A stretch of DNA of 57,500 nucleotides from Dictyostelium firmibasis (GCA_036169595.1 CM069770.1:2797501-2855000); one strand, 5' to 3'; counted from the stretch's first letter, positions 37,019-51,408 are shown. The notes: a model not told the origin generated them from the letters alone. Program-made: numbers and translations.

Positions 37019-37104
37019 TTTAATTTTATTTTTAGACTTTTTTTTTTCCAATTTTTTTTCCAATTTTTTTTTTTTTTTTATATTAAATATTTGTTAAGGA
37101 AAAT

Positions 37105-37587
37105 TTAGTTTCCACCTTTATCCTCACACCATTCATTTTCTTTTCTAATTTGTTCTTCTTCTTCTGGGGTGAAATCATTTTTAATATTGAAAATCTTTCT
37201 AATTTCCTCTGGGGTTTTACCTCTGATCATATTGGCAACTGTTTTACAGGTGACATCTAATAATGGTTTGATATCTAAGTAATTTGCAGCTAAGATTAAT
37301 TCGAATAAGGTTGGTTGATCAACTTTACAGAAATCTCTGTCATATGGTGGGATATCGTCTAATCTCTTTTCATCTTTTTTTTCATCTCCTTGTGGTGATG
37401 GATGTTGGTGGTGGTGTCTGCAATAGTCAAGAACCTTTTCTAAAATAGTGCTAGTAACATTTGGTAATGGAATTGGAGCATCTGATTCACCAATATCTAA
37501 AAAATAAATAAAAAAAAAAAAGAATTAATATTGATTTTTTTTTTTTTTTTTTTTTCCTATTCCAATTTTTTTTTTTTTTTTTTAATT

Positions 37588-37618
<31 letters not shown>

Positions 37619-37778
37619 CTTAACTAATTTTTTTTTTTTGTGTGTTTTTTATTTGTTTTTAAATTTAATTTTTTTACATACCTTCAATCATATTCTTGAT
37701 TGTGACAGACATACAAGCAATTTCTTTTTCGATTTCAAAGACTTTTTCGTCTGATGATTCTAATTTTACTAAAGACAT
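37105..37778 (-). CDS. fpaB: Skp1, SCF ubiquitin ligase adaptor
   Basis: Two exons, 37778-37682 and 37496-37105, give exactly 162 residues. Skp1 links F-box proteins to cullin-1 in SCF ligases. The BTB/POZ fold runs [20 protein letters not shown] through [20 protein letters not shown]. The F-box-binding C-terminal helices follow with [13 protein letters not shown] and end EWCEDKGGN. The proline in [10 protein letters not shown] is residue 143, the site that Dictyostelium PhyA hydroxylates for oxygen-dependent glycosylation. D. discoideum has two nearly identical Skp1 genes, fpaA and fpaB. I chose fpaB because I recall it as the duplicated-region copy; the sequence alone does not decide this. 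Confidence 0.93.
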
Positions 37779-39107
37779 TTTTTTCTTAATAAAAAGTTTG
37801 GGTGTATATGAGCTTAATTTATTGTGGGGTTGGAGTAAATAATTAAATTTTAAAAAAAAAAAAACTCAATTTAAAAAAAACTGAATTTTGAAAAAAAAAA
37901 ATTAAAAAAAAAGAAAAAAAAAAGAAAATATTGAAAAAAAAAGTTTGCCACCTGTGTCACAAATATCTTAAAAATTTTCGTTGAATTCCCCTATTTCTAG
38001 AGGTATTCTTTCTATTAAATTTCTTGGCAAATTTATTTGATGATGCACACAAATAAAATAATAGAGATAAATAAAAAAAAAAATTAAATAAATAAAAAAA
38101 AAGTGTAAAAATAAATAAACTAAAAAAATAAGTGAAATTAAATACAAAATAAAAAAAAAATAAAAAATAAAAAAATAAAAAAATAAAAAAAAGAGAAAAA
38201 AGCACAAAAATAGAAATTTTTTTTTTTTCAAAAATAAAAAATAAAATAAAAAAGGATGCCAATCATACAAATATATATATTTATGTCTAAATATATTTGT
38301 AATTATATAAATTTATATTGTAAGATATAATGGACGAAAAAGTGAGAGAATTTGTGAAACCACAGTGATGCTCAATTATCACTTTAATATTTAATTTTTT
38401 TTTTTTTTTTTTTTAATTTTTTTTTTCTTTGTGTTTATTACACACTCCTTAGGGGAGTGTTGTGTTGTTTTGTTTTGTTTTTTTTTGTTTTTGTTTTTAT
38501 TTTTATTTTTTTATTTTTTATTTTTTTTTTTTTGTATTTATTATTATTATTTTTTTTTAAATTTTTTAATTTGAATTTAATTTTTTTATTTTTTTTTTTA
38601 TTTTTATATTTATTTTTATTTTTATCATTTATTTTTTTTTGGTTATTTTTAAATAAAGTACAATTTTTATTCTTTTTTTTTTTTTTTGTCTTGTTTTTTT
38701 CATTTTAATTCTTTAGAAGGATAATGTAAGGATAATAAAAAAAATAATAAAAAACACATATTATTGGATAGGAAATAAACTGCACTTTTTTTTTCGAGTG
38801 TTTCCATTTTGGGGAAGTTGTACAAAGAATTTTTTTTTTTTTTTTATTCAAATGAATGGATAACAATCGCACGAATGGCTAATAATAACCCATTTTTTTT
38901 TTTTTAAATTTTTATAAAAAATATCAATATCTAAAAGAAAAAAAAAAAAAAAAAAAAAAAAATTCAAAAAAAAAAAATTTATCTTCCCAAGCTTTTTTCT
39001 CTTTTTTTTTTAATTTTTTTTTTTTTAATTTTTTTTCTTTTAATTATAGTTATTAATATTTTTATCCTTTAAAAAAACAACACAAAAAAACCAAAAAACC
39101 AAAAAAA
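37779..39107. other. Divergent spacer upstream of Skp1 and the tail-anchored protein gene
   Basis: 1.3 kb, mostly A and T runs. A small hairpin (ACACTCC/GGAGTGT, 38442-38460) and non-repetitive patches at 37960-38050, 38270-38380 and 38750-38890 stand out, but no reading frame or RNA boxes are supported. The long frames across 37957-38262 and 38457-38708 read only homopolymer DNA. Confidence 0.5.
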
Positions 39108-39841
39108 ATGTCACCAAGACCAGAGAGTATTAAAAAAGTAATGGATGTGTTAGGTGATTTTAATCCATCAGAAGATAAAATTAAGAAAACATTAGGTATA
39201 GACGAAGATGAAATGAGGATGATTAACGAGGAAAAAAATACAGTTACCTCACCAGCAAAAGATAGAATTCCAATAAATAGAAAACTAACTAAAAAAGCTC
39301 AAGATACATTAGGAATTAATTTATCAAAAGAAAAAGTATATTAACCTTGATTATATATTAAAAAAAATAAAGCAATTATTTTATATTCTAATAATATATT
39401 TTTAACTATTTATTATTATTTCAAAATTTAAAGTTAATGGATGTTTTAGGGGTTGATGAAAACACAATAAATTGTGCAGCCTCAGAAGAGAGTGAGCACA
39501 AAGAGAATAAAATTAAATTAAAAAGAGAGAATTCAATTACTACCAATAAAAGATCATTACAAAAAGCACTTTCAAAGATGGGTATAGATGCATCATCGGT
39601 AAAATTATCAAGAACTTTAGGAATCTCTAAAAATGAGTTACCAAATGCAACAAACAAAGAATCTGCATTTAAATCTTCATCATTACACCTTTTATTTTTT
39701 ATAGCAGTTGGTATACTATTAATTGCATTGGCTTTTATTTTAAAACAAAAAGAAAATATTTTGAATTTTAAAAATATTCTACATCAACAACCTCAATTTA
39801 ATTCAAATCAACATCATCACCATCATCATTTTGATAATTAA
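39108..39841 (+). CDS. Unrecognised tail-anchored membrane protein with three internal repeats
   Basis: Two exons, 39108-39335 and 39434-39841 (phase 0), 211 residues. Three related segments recur: VMDVLGDFNPSEDKIKKTLG, AQDTLGINLSKEKLMDVLGV and LQKALSKMGIDASSVKLSRT; each couples an LG/MG turn to a short charged helix and a further TLGI or DVLG. One hydrophobic segment, LHLLFFIAVGILLIALAFIL, lies close to the C-terminus, followed by a short His-rich tail (HHHHHHFDN). With no signal peptide this suggests a tail-anchored protein with its repeats in the cytosol or nucleoplasm. The donor GTATAT gives the second repeat its full form, which supports the splice. No family recognised. Confidence 0.72.
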
Positions 39842-40391
39842 AATTTGATATCTCTCTTTCTCTTTCTTCCTTTCTTCTTTTATTACATTTCTCTAGTTTC
39901 TTTATTTAAATTATTGATTTTATATAATAATATTAATTAATAATTAATAGCAAAAACAAAACAACAAGAACAACAACAACAAGAACACCAACAACAATAA
40001 TAATAATAATCAAAAAATAATATCAATGATTTCAAACTAAGCACTTTGTATCGTTTTCAGACCTTATTGTATATATTTCCATTTTTATAGAAAACCAAAC
40101 TGTATAATTTTTCTTTTTTTTCTTTTTTTTTCTTGTAAAAAAAAATAAAACAAATAAATAAAATCTAAACACAAAATATTTCCATAGCGACAAGAATTTT
40201 ATTTTTAAAAATTTTATTCTTATTTAATAATTTTTGTTCACACCAAAATGACTTTTAAAGATTATTTCATAACTAATCCCGCAATAAATTGGTTTGTGAA
40301 AACATGAAAATGTTTTTTTTTTTTTATTAAGATATATACAATTTTACTTTTATTATTTTTTTCTTTAAATGTTAATAGATTATTGTTGTTT
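39842..40391. other. Intergenic between convergent genes
   Basis: 3' regions of the tail-anchored protein gene and of rad51. It includes CAA/AAT-type short repeats near 39950-40010 and A/T runs. Nothing else seen. Confidence 0.5.
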
Positions 40392-41607
40392 TTATTGTTC
40401 TTTGTAATCAGAGATACCGTCAGTATAAATACCAAAAGGCTAAAAAAGAAAAAAAAATATATAAGTTAATATTAAATTTTTTATGATTTTTAAAAAAAAA
40501 AAAGAATTTAAATATTGTTAATTATTATTTACCTTTTCACTTTCGGGAAGTGATGGAGAATCATAGATTTTACAAATTCTCATTTCACCTTTACCTTTAC
40601 GTAAGGATAAACGGGTGGTGGAGGAGTGAGCCATAATATGACCACCGATTGGTTTCTTTGGGTCGGGATTAAACATACCACCAGCACCATCAACAGATGC
40701 AACGACTTGGTTGGTAATAACAACGGCAACACCAAATTCATCGGCTAATCTTTGAAGTGTACGTAGGAAACGAGCTAAATGTTTTTGTCTGTCAGCCAAC
40801 TCACCTCTACCAGCATAATCAGTTCTGTATAATGCGGTGGCGGAGTCAACAATCAATAAAGCGTAACGTGACTCACTCATCATTGCAGATGCTTGAACCA
40901 ATAACTCAAGTTGATGATCACTGTTATATGCACGTGCATATGAAACATTGTCTAAAACATGTTCACCATTTAAATTGTATCTCTCAGCAATTGCTAATAA
41001 TCTCTCTGGACGGAATGTTCCCTCTGTATCAATATATAATGCACGACCTTCACCACCACCTTGACTGTAACCAAGTTGGCATGTGACACATAATGTATGA
41101 CAAATTTGAGTTTTACCAGTCCTAAACTATATAAAAAAAATGGATTAATGACTAACTCTAATAAAATAAATAAAAATAAATTAAACTTACTTCACCAAAA
41201 ATTTCAGTGATTGAACCAGACTCAATACCACCATCTAATAAAGAATCGAATTCTTTTGAACCAGTTGTAATTTGAATGATTTCAGCTCTAGCTTTATTTA
41301 TATCAGTTGCGGTACGGAAACCCATAAATACTAATTTCTTTGCTTCTGCTAAAAGTTTGTCAGCTTTTTGTTCAGAGATACCTTTAATACCTGTCAATGT
41401 TTTCTTTGTTGTGTATGCAACAGCTTGAACTGTATTTAAACCTTGTTCTTGAAGTTTCTTTAAATCTGCTGCAGAAATACCATTTCCCTCTAATTTATTA
41501 ATTGATAAATATGACTCTTCCTCTTCTTCTTCTTCCTCTTCTTGTTGTTGCTCATTCTCAACATCAACTTCTTCTTCTTCTTGTCTATTTTGTTGTCTTG
41601 ATGCCAT
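40392..41607 (-). CDS. rad51: Rad51 recombinase
   Basis: Three exons, 41607-41191, 41126-40533 and 40439-40392, give 352 residues. Rad51 polymerises on single-stranded DNA and catalyses strand exchange in homologous recombination in the nucleus. The N-terminal helix-hairpin-helix domain ([19 protein letters not shown]) is preceded by an acidic Glu/Gln-rich extension. The Walker A GEFRTGKTQ is created across the first splice junction. Walker B is [17 protein letters not shown], followed by the L1/L2 region [20 protein letters not shown] and ATRL-type [11 protein letters not shown]. The last exon encodes just [15 protein letters not shown], matching the conserved Rad51 C-terminus. Confidence 0.96.
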
Positions 41608-41948
41608 CTTTAATTTATATTATTATTATTATTATTATTTTTTATTATACAAATTATTATTATTATTATTATTGAGTTTTGATATAAAAGATATATCTTG
41701 TGAATGAATTAATGAAATGAAAAAAATAAAAAATAAAATTTAAATATAAAAAAAAAAATTTAAAAAAAAATAAAAAAATAAAATTTTCATTTTTTCTAAG
41801 AAATTTTGAAATATTAATAAATGTTGTGATTTTTTAAAAAAAAGATTCGAAAAAAAAAATATAAAAAAAAAATACAGTCTTTTAAACAAAAAAGAAATAA
41901 AACGGATTTTTTTAAATAAGCGAGTTGTATAAATAACTAAAATTTTAT
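41608..41948. other. Intergenic, A/T-rich
   Basis: Upstream region of rad51 and 3' region of the Cbl-like gene. ATT repeats and A runs only. Confidence 0.5.
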
Positions 41949-44054
<2,106 letters not shown>

Positions 44055-44564
44055 TTTATCTATTTATTTATTTTTTTTTTATTTTTTTTTTTTTTTTTGA
44101 AAATGTTTAATTTATTTTTTATTTTTATTTTTTATTTTTTTTTTTTATTTTTATTTATTCACAACAAAAATATTAATTTCATTTATTCATAGTAAACAAA
44201 ATTACAAAATATTGATATATTAAACCTAAAACACTTCACACACACACACACATATAAAACAAAAGAAATAAAAAAAAATAAAAATAAAAAAAAATAATTA
44301 GAAAATATTTTTCTGTATAATTTGATTTTATAAAAAAAAAAAAATTTTAAGAATTGATCAAATTTGTGTTGTGTGTAGCTTTTTTGATTAGAAAATTAAT
44401 CAACAAAAAAAAAAAAATGAAAAAAAAAATTCATAAAAATTTCTGATTATTGTCACTAAACAAAAAGGGTTTTTTTTTTTTTTTTAAATTTTTTTTTTTT
44501 TTTGAATTATTTTATTTTTTTTTTTTAAATTTTTATATACATTTATTTATTAATCATTAGATTG

Positions 44565-44601
<37 letters not shown>

Positions 44602-44860
44602 GTTTTTTAGTGTAAATCTTCCTACTAATTAAATAGTGAAAAACTTTAACTCAATCCATTTTATTTCTCTTTCTTAAAAAATTTCATTTTTTTTTGTTTT
44701 TTTCACACAGATATTTTTATAAAAATGATGAGTAAAAAAAAAAATCTAATTATCTTAATTTTTTATGTCACAAAAATAAAAAAATTTCAAAAAAAAAAAA
44801 AAAAAAAAATTATACCCAGTGAAGTTTATTTAAAAGTACAAATTTTATTTTATTTTTTAT
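44055..44860. other. Intergenic, A/T runs
   Basis: Upstream region of cblA. It contains a short CA repeat near 44237-44253 and homopolymer runs of up to about 40 A at 44566-44598. No gene seen. Confidence 0.5.
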
Positions 44861-45270
44861 TTATTTTAAAGTTACAAATAATTTCATGATGAAAGAATCA
44901 GTTCCATCAGGGAATTCGATTGTAGATGCATTAACGAAACCCAATGGATGTGCTTTCTTTACACAATCAATAGTTAAAAACTTTGTCCAATTAATTGCTT
45001 TGATGATTTTAGTTTGATCAGCTGTATTTGATGATAATGAAATAACCAATGTATCTTCATTTACACCTGGAATTGATTGTGCAATAGTTTGTTTTAATTG
45101 TTTAATTGTTAATGATTCTTGGAAAAACACTTTTACAATACCACTATTTGGTAATTTAATCTATTGATTTTTTTTTTATATTTTTTTTATCAAATATTAA
45201 AAATTTGAATTTTTAATTTATTTAGTATTGTAATATAAGGAATACATACAATACAATTATAATCAGCCAT
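44861..45270 (-). CDS. Small unrecognised protein, possibly ubiquitin-like (beta-grasp)
   Basis: Exon 1, 45270-45250, encodes MADYNCI; exon 2, 45160-44861, continues IKLPNSGIVKVFFQESLTIK, giving 106 residues with balanced composition and no low-complexity tract. The pattern of a first beta strand, a second strand (IVKVFFQ), then a helix SLTIKQLKQTIAQSIPG, then ISLSSN resembles the start of ubiquitin-like folds, but no diglycine end is present (it ends MKLFVTLK). No signal peptide or membrane segment. Fold assignment is only a guess from pattern; that this is a real gene is supported by clean splice sites and codon use. Confidence 0.7.
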
Positions 45271-45627
45271 TTATCTATTAATTTATCTCTTTTTTTTTTT
45301 ATTATTTTTTTTTCAACCAAATTTTTTATTTTTTCATTAGTTTTTTTTTTTTTTTTATTTTTTTATTTTTTCATTTTTTATTTTTTTTTTTTATCAAAAA
45401 ACCCATTTTTCTTTCAAAGAAAAAAAAACCTATCGATTAAAAAAAAAAAAAAAAAAAAAATTTTAAAAATAAATTATTATAAAAAAGTTTAAAAATACTT
45501 TAAAGGAATCAATTTTTATTTTTATTTTTTTTATTTTTTTTTAATTTTATTTTTTTATTTTTATTTATTTAATAATAAAAAAATAATAATTTAAAATTAA
45601 AAAACTATATATAATTTAAAAGAAGAG
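45271..45627. other. Intergenic, A/T runs
   Basis: Homopolymer-rich spacer; nothing recognisable. Confidence 0.5.
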
Positions 45628-47666
45628 TTAATCTGATTGATACATTGGATTTTCACCATTTCCTGCAGGATTTTCATACAAAGGATTAGAATTTAAAGAT
45701 GCAAGTGAATTATTATTTGAAGCAACCCAAGCATCATAACCTTTTTTAGAGGCTATTGCAATTGCCACAGCAACTACACCTGCAGCTACAGAGACACCAA
45801 CGATTACAGATGTTGAAATGATAGCAGCAGGTTTACAAACAAAAGGTTTTGGATCGAAATCGAGTGAATCACATCTACCAATTTCAGTGGAGGTAGCATT
45901 TATACATATACCAGTTTGACATTTTGGATTAGATGGTATACAAACCCTATCGAATATAATACATCCTGTAACCTCACTACATTGTGAAATTTGACAAAAT
46001 GAAGGTGATTCACAAACACGATCCTTTAATTTACATTGACCAGATTCACAATAGCCTATTTGACAATTACCTTTATTTGGACACAGTTTAGGAGTTGAAA
46101 TACAACCAATATCAGGATCACATCTATACTCCATACAGGTATCTAAAATATTACATGTCATTGGAGTATGAGTACAATTACCATCATTCATACATTTATC
46201 AATGGTACATTGATTAGCATCATCACAATTAGATTGAACTGGTTGACATTTTCCATTACTACATTTTGTACAACCACTACAATTCATTTGGGTATGTTTT
46301 ACATCACCAGTTATTGGATCACAAGTATCGATTGTACATGGATTATCATCATCTATTTTATCTATTGGTAATGGTGAACAAATTGGTGGATTAACTGATT
46401 GATCACAATTATTCTTTTGACATTGGTTTAATTTACAATTACAATTACATTCTGTACTATTTTGGGTGTATGAACCACAAATACCTTTAGCATTACAAGT
46501 TGGAATAACACATGGATTAGAAGAATTATTTGATGTACATTTTGGTGTTGCCATACAACCACCATTTTTTGCATCACAACTATAGACTTTACATGGATCT
46601 TTACCTAATTCATTGGAACAATAATCTGCATCCATTTGTACACAAACACCATTATTACATTCACCTGTTAAACATGGTCCAGTACAATTTGATTTATATT
46701 GACAACCAATATCTGAATCACAGCCTATCAATACCATACATTGATCAGATTTATCAGTACATTCAACTTTACCAATTATACCACATTTTCCATTAGTATC
46801 TTGAGAGCAACCAGTAATAACACATTTATTAGTTGAGGTTGGACAAGTGATATTGGTATGTCTACAATATTTTGAAATTGGGTCACCTTTGGGAATAGAT
46901 AAATTTGGTAAAGGACAATCATCGATGGTACATGGATTATTGTCATCACAATTATTGTATTTATTACAACAGGTAGAGCCATCACCTTGACAAACACCAC
47001 AATAGTCTGACCATGCACAAAATGCTTGAATATCAGTTTGAATTTTCATTTTACTATAGGGAGTATGTCTTTCACAATAAAAGAAATCGAATGAATAGGT
47101 ATTGTTAACTTTTAGACCCAACTTTGTCAAATCAACACTACCACTTCTAGCTGGATGTAAACCACCTAAATCCAATACCAATTTTTTATCGATATAAACC
47201 CAAACATCATCATCACCTTCAAATTTAAATGTTTCAGTACCTTGATAAAAGAAAACAGAATTTATCTTTAAACAATAATGAAAGTTATGATAGGCTGTAA
47301 AAACTCTACCACCATAGTAAATTCTATTATTTGGGTCAACATCCCAACCTTGATAATCAATTGGAAAGAAATCATCCTTTAGAAATGTATATACATTGGA
47401 TGTTTTATCCAATGTTAAATTTAATTTCTTTAACAACATTACATTTTGTGTATCATTTTTATTAAACCATGTTGGAAATAAATCTAAATTCTTAATTCTA
47501 CCATTTACCAAAGCTGGATAGTTTGAATCATTTGATGCCAAAGTAGGACTATCACCATATAATAAATCTGTTACCATACCTTTAGAAACATCTCCATTAC
47601 TAGGTTCAAAATCATTATTTAATTTTGGTAATTGATCAAATATTGAACAACTTAATAATAAAAATG

Positions 47667-47709
<43 letters not shown>

Positions 47710-47855
47710 TTTAAATTAATTTTATTTATTTATTTTTTAAAATTTATATTATAAAAATAATATTTACGATTTTTAGTTATTTCTGAATTTACTAAATTGA
47801 AATTTATATTTAATGAAAAAAATATTATTAATATTAAATTTAATATTATTTTCAT
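45628..47855 (-). CDS. Psi/Pel-like PA14-domain surface glycoprotein (type I membrane)
   Basis: Two exons, 47855-47768 and 47666-45628, joined at phase 1, 708 residues. The first exon supplies the signal peptide (MKIILNLILIIFFSLNINF, cleavage near VNS), which is missing if only the long frame is annotated. A PA14/fibro-slime domain covers about 110-260 (FKFEGDDDVWVYIDKKLVLD, GGLHPARSGSVDL, SFDFFYCERH). Then come many Cys-rich Dictyostelium CTDC-type repeats (DDNPCTIDTCDPITG, DANQCTIDKCMNDGNC). Near the end a transmembrane helix IISTSVIVGVSVAAGVVAVA is followed by a short cytoplasmic tail. The family includes prespore-cell-inducing factor PsiA and relatives; the specific psi letter cannot be told. 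It is expected at the cell surface, with a ligand or adhesion role inferred. Confidence 0.9.
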
Positions 47856-48031
47856 TATTTGTCTTTTTAATATTAAATTGTAAAAAAAAGTGTTGCTAAT
47901 GAAAAAGTTTTTTTTTTTTTTTTTTAAATAATTCGGTAATAAAAAAAAAAAAATGAATGCAATGAAATAAATATTGTTTTTTTCTATTAATAAAAAAATA
48001 AAAATAAAATAAGAAAGATTTGTAATAAAGA

Positions 48032-48070
<39 letters not shown>

Positions 48071-48470
48071 TTTATATTTTCATTTTTTTTTAAAATTTTA
48101 TATTACCAATCAAAGAGTGTTTGATTTTTTTTGATAAATCATATTTTAAAAAATTTATTTAAGATCAGTTTCATTGGTTATTTCATTTTTTGTCTTAACG
48201 ACATTTTATTGTAAATTAATTTATTTCAAAAAAAAAAAAAAAAAAAAAAAAAAATTAAAATCTGAAAAAATTACATTTCCAAAAATAGTTTTAAAAAATT
48301 AAAAACACACCAATTAATTTTGAAAAGTTTTTTATTATTAAGCAACAAAAAAAAAAAAAAAAAAAAAAAATTTAAATAAAATAAAATTGGTTATAAATAT
48401 GGTTAATGAAACACTAAAAAATGTGATTTTAAAATAAAATTTTATTATTAAAAAATATAACCAACAACAA

Positions 48471-48508
<38 letters not shown>

Positions 48509-48590
48509 ATCTTTTTTTAAAATTTGAGAGAGAAAATCATTAAAATTGTATTAATTTAATCAGTTGGTTATAATATGAAATTTGTTAGTT
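47856..48590. other. Intergenic, A/T runs
   Basis: Upstream region of the Psi-family gene. Contains a copy of the ACACCAATTAATT motif at 48307-48319 and several poly-A runs of 20-40 bases. No gene seen. Confidence 0.5.
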
Positions 48591-48884
48591 TCATGTTGGA
48601 ACAGTGGAATTGATGGTGGTTAGAGATGGTGGTTTTTGTGGTTGTTGATTTGGATTAGCAGCTCTATTATCAATAATAGCTGTATCACCAATAACACCCC
48701 CACCACCACCTTTGAGTAGTCTTTCATGTTCTTCCATTTTCTTTATTAAGTTCTTATGAGAATCATCAATAGTTAGATGCCATGGATATAAAACTGCTAC
48801 TTGGAAACCTAAGGCTGTTGTTGCAATAGCCAAGTTAACCAATGGTAAATTTCTTGAAACAATTGGGAATTTTGATAAAACCAT
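48591..48884 (-). CDS. Small single-pass membrane protein, possibly mitochondrial
   Basis: Single exon, 97 residues. The N-terminus has a few basic residues and then a hydrophobic stretch LVNLAIATTALGFQVAVLYP. This is followed by a soluble helix DDSHKNLIKKMEEHERLLKG, a Gly run and a Pro/Gln-rich end. The layout (short basic lead, one membrane helix, charged helix) resembles small inner-membrane respiratory assembly or subunit proteins. I recognise no specific family. The start has the usual context and codon use is that of an expressed gene. Confidence 0.65.
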   Translation of the reverse strand: MVLSKFPIVSRNLPLVNLAIATTALGFQVAVLYPWHLTIDDSHKNLIKKMEEHERLLKGGGGGVIGDTAIIDNRAANPNQQPQKPPSLTTINSTVPT

Positions 48885-49617
48885 TCCCTTTCTTATTAAT
48901 TATTATTTGATTGAAACAATTGAAAATTGAAAATTTTGTTGATAATAGGGAAATAAATAAATAATTTTAAAATAACTTTTAATTTAAAAATTATTTAGGG
49001 AGATATAAAAAAAATAAAATAAAAAAAAAGTAGAATATTGATTTTAAAGGACTAATTTAATTAAACTGTAATTTTATAATTTACGTCTTTTTCTATTCAT
49101 ATTATAAATAAATTTATAAAGAAATTATTTTTATTAAATTTATTTATATGTAGATTAAAAATGTGGATTGTTTTTTTTTTTTTAAAGAAAAGAGAAAAAA
49201 AAAAAAAAAAAAATCATAGGAAAAAAAATTTGCTTTGGTGTTAAAAAAAAATACAAAAAAAAAAAAAAAAAAAAAATTAAAAAAAATAAAAATATTAGTA
49301 AACCACCATTCTTCTTTTATTGTTCTTTTAATTTAAAAAAAATAAAATAAAAAAAATTAAAAAAAATTAAAAAAAAAAAAGAAATCATATTTTTTCAATT
49401 TTTTTGTGAAAAGAAAAAAAAAAGGGTGGGAAATTGATTTAATTGGAAAATTAAATGAAATTTTTCAACTTTCAGACTAAAATATCATTGTTATAGGAAT
49501 TTATAATTTAATTAGTTATAAAAAAAACCATTTTCAAAAATATTTTTTCTGAAAAAAAAAAAACAATTTTATTTTTTTTTAAAAAAAAAATTAATAAATA
49601 TATTATTTATATTATCT
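48885..49617. other. Intergenic, A/T runs
   Basis: A/T homopolymers with a mildly complex stretch at 49030-49170. No gene seen. Confidence 0.5.
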
Positions 49618-50859
49618 TTATTGTGGAGTTTGACAAGATGGAATACCATTGAACCATTGAACATTACCATCACAATGAGTGCAATCCAAACCGCTGAAAT
49701 TATTTACACAACCACATTTTCCATTACAAGTGAAATAAGGAGTTGGGCCACAATCAATACTAGTATAACATTGTGCTGGGACACCACCAGTTAAAGGAGT
49801 ACAAGTTGGAACACCATTATACCATAAGTTTTTACCTTCACAAACACCATCAGTTGATTGATAACCTACAGCTGGTTGACATTTATGATTTGAAGTTGGG
49901 GTGTAAAGAGTTTTACCATTTTTACCATCGATACCAATTGATTTAACAACACCATCTTTAGTGGTATAATAGATAACATTCTTACTTGAAACGATTGAAA
50001 CAACATTTTCACCAGTAACTAATTTAATTGGTGAACCATTACCTGATTTTGGATAACCTATGATACCACCTGAATAAGAGAATACCATTAAATCACCTTC
50101 AACCAAGAAATCTGTTAAATGAGCTGCATCGGTATCATTACCAATTTGAACTAATTGATCTTTTGAACAATTTGAACAATCAACTGTACCTTTTAAGAAT
50201 TTACCATCATAGGTTGACATATATAAATCATTGCCATCCTTTGCTAAACCATTAACAATTTGTGATTGATAAATTAATGTTGCATCTTGTGCATCACTTC
50301 TTTGAGTTGGTAATTTATTTAATTTATATATACCATATGCACCATAGATCATTGATTTTGCTTCGTCATCGAAAATTGGAACAAAAGGAGTATTGAAAAC
50401 ATTGAAAACATATTGAACTTCATTTCTACCGGTGTTTCCATCGATATATGAAAAGATTGGAGCAGATCCGCCTTGATTCATTAAAACATAATAATAATTT
50501 GATTTTGGTAAATAATCATAGAATGAATAAAGATTGAATGAACCAGCACCGCTTCTAATCTCACCATGTATATCGATTCTTTCGGAAATTTGTGAGCCAT
50601 CACTGGTAATTGGGATATTAAACATTTTTGGTAAGCCAAAAGGACCACCTTGAGAACTATTAAATTTACCTGCAATAATTAAATTATCATTTCCATCCAT
50701 ACTTATACCAGGATAAACATTTAAACCACCATTACATGCTGCAAATGGATATCCTACACCACATTCATAATCTTCATTACATTGACTAATTGTTCCTGAA
50801 CTAGCTAGTGCTGCTCCTACTATTGAAAATGCCACAATTAATGTTTTTAATATTCTCAT
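49618..50859 (-). CDS. Secreted protein with beta-propeller-like body and Cys-rich EGF-like end
   Basis: Single exon, 413 residues. A clear signal peptide (MRILKTLIVAFSIVGAALAS) is followed by a Cys-containing segment. A roughly 270-residue central region of short beta-strand-like units (NGLAKDGNDLYMSTYDGKFL, SKNVIYYTTKDGVVKSIGID) looks like a propeller. The C-terminal Cys-rich part has two related WxNGxPxC units (LWYNGVPTCTPL and VQWFNGIPSCQTPQ) around an EGF-like CNGKCGCVNNFSGLDCTHC. No membrane helix, so it is probably released or bound to extracellular matrix. I do not recognise the specific family; similar secreted proteins are common in Dictyostelium. Confidence 0.75.
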   Translation of the reverse strand: MRILKTLIVAFSIVGAALASSGTISQCNEDYECGVGYPFAACNGGLNVYPGISMDGNDNLIIAGKFNSSQGGPFGLPKMFNIPITSDGSQISERIDIHGEIRSGAGSFNLYSFYDYLPKSNYYYVLMNQGGSAPIFSYIDGNTGRNEVQYVFNVFNTPFVPIFDDEAKSMIYGAYGIYKLNKLPTQRSDAQDATLIYQSQIVNGLAKDGNDLYMSTYDGKFLKGTVDCSNCSKDQLVQIGNDTDAAHLTDFLVEGDLMVFSYSGGIIGYPKSGNGSPIKLVTGENVVSIVSSKNVIYYTTKDGVVKSIGIDGKNGKTLYTPTSNHKCQPAVGYQSTDGVCEGKNLWYNGVPTCTPLTGGVPAQCYTSIDCGPTPYFTCNGKCGCVNNFSGLDCTHCDGNVQWFNGIPSCQTPQ

Positions 50860-51372
50860 TTTCTATAAAATTCTTTTTTTATTATTTTTTTTTTTTATAA
50901 ATAATATTATTATATTAAATAAATAAATAAATATATAATTGATTTAATTTTTATAATTGTTTTTTTTTTTTTTTAATTTATACAATTTTTTTTTTAAAAA
51001 AAAAATAAAAAATTAAAAAAAAAAAAAAAATATTAAAAAAACCTATCATATTAATTTCATTTCCAAAAAAAATAATCTATTATAACCATTTTAAAACACA
51101 TTTCATATTAGCTTCATAAAAAACAGTATGTATGTATGTATGTATGTATGTACCATAAAAACAAATGTCACTACCCCCCATTCCAAAATTAGAAATTAAA
51201 AAAAAAAAATTAAAAAAAAAAAAAAAAAATTAAAAATTAAAAAAAAAAAAATGAAAAAAATTATTAGTATACTATTGACAATATATGATTATAAAAAAAT
51301 TCTATATTTATTTTAAAATTATTTAAAAAAAATAAAAAGAAAATATTTTAAATTATATCAATTTGATTTTTA

Positions 51373-51408
<36 letters not shown>

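Noticed and set aside
37957-38262. Two minus-strand frames of about 100 codons near Skp1
   Set aside because: They consist mostly of Phe, Leu, Ile and Tyr from A/T runs, overlap each other and have no homologous-looking segment.
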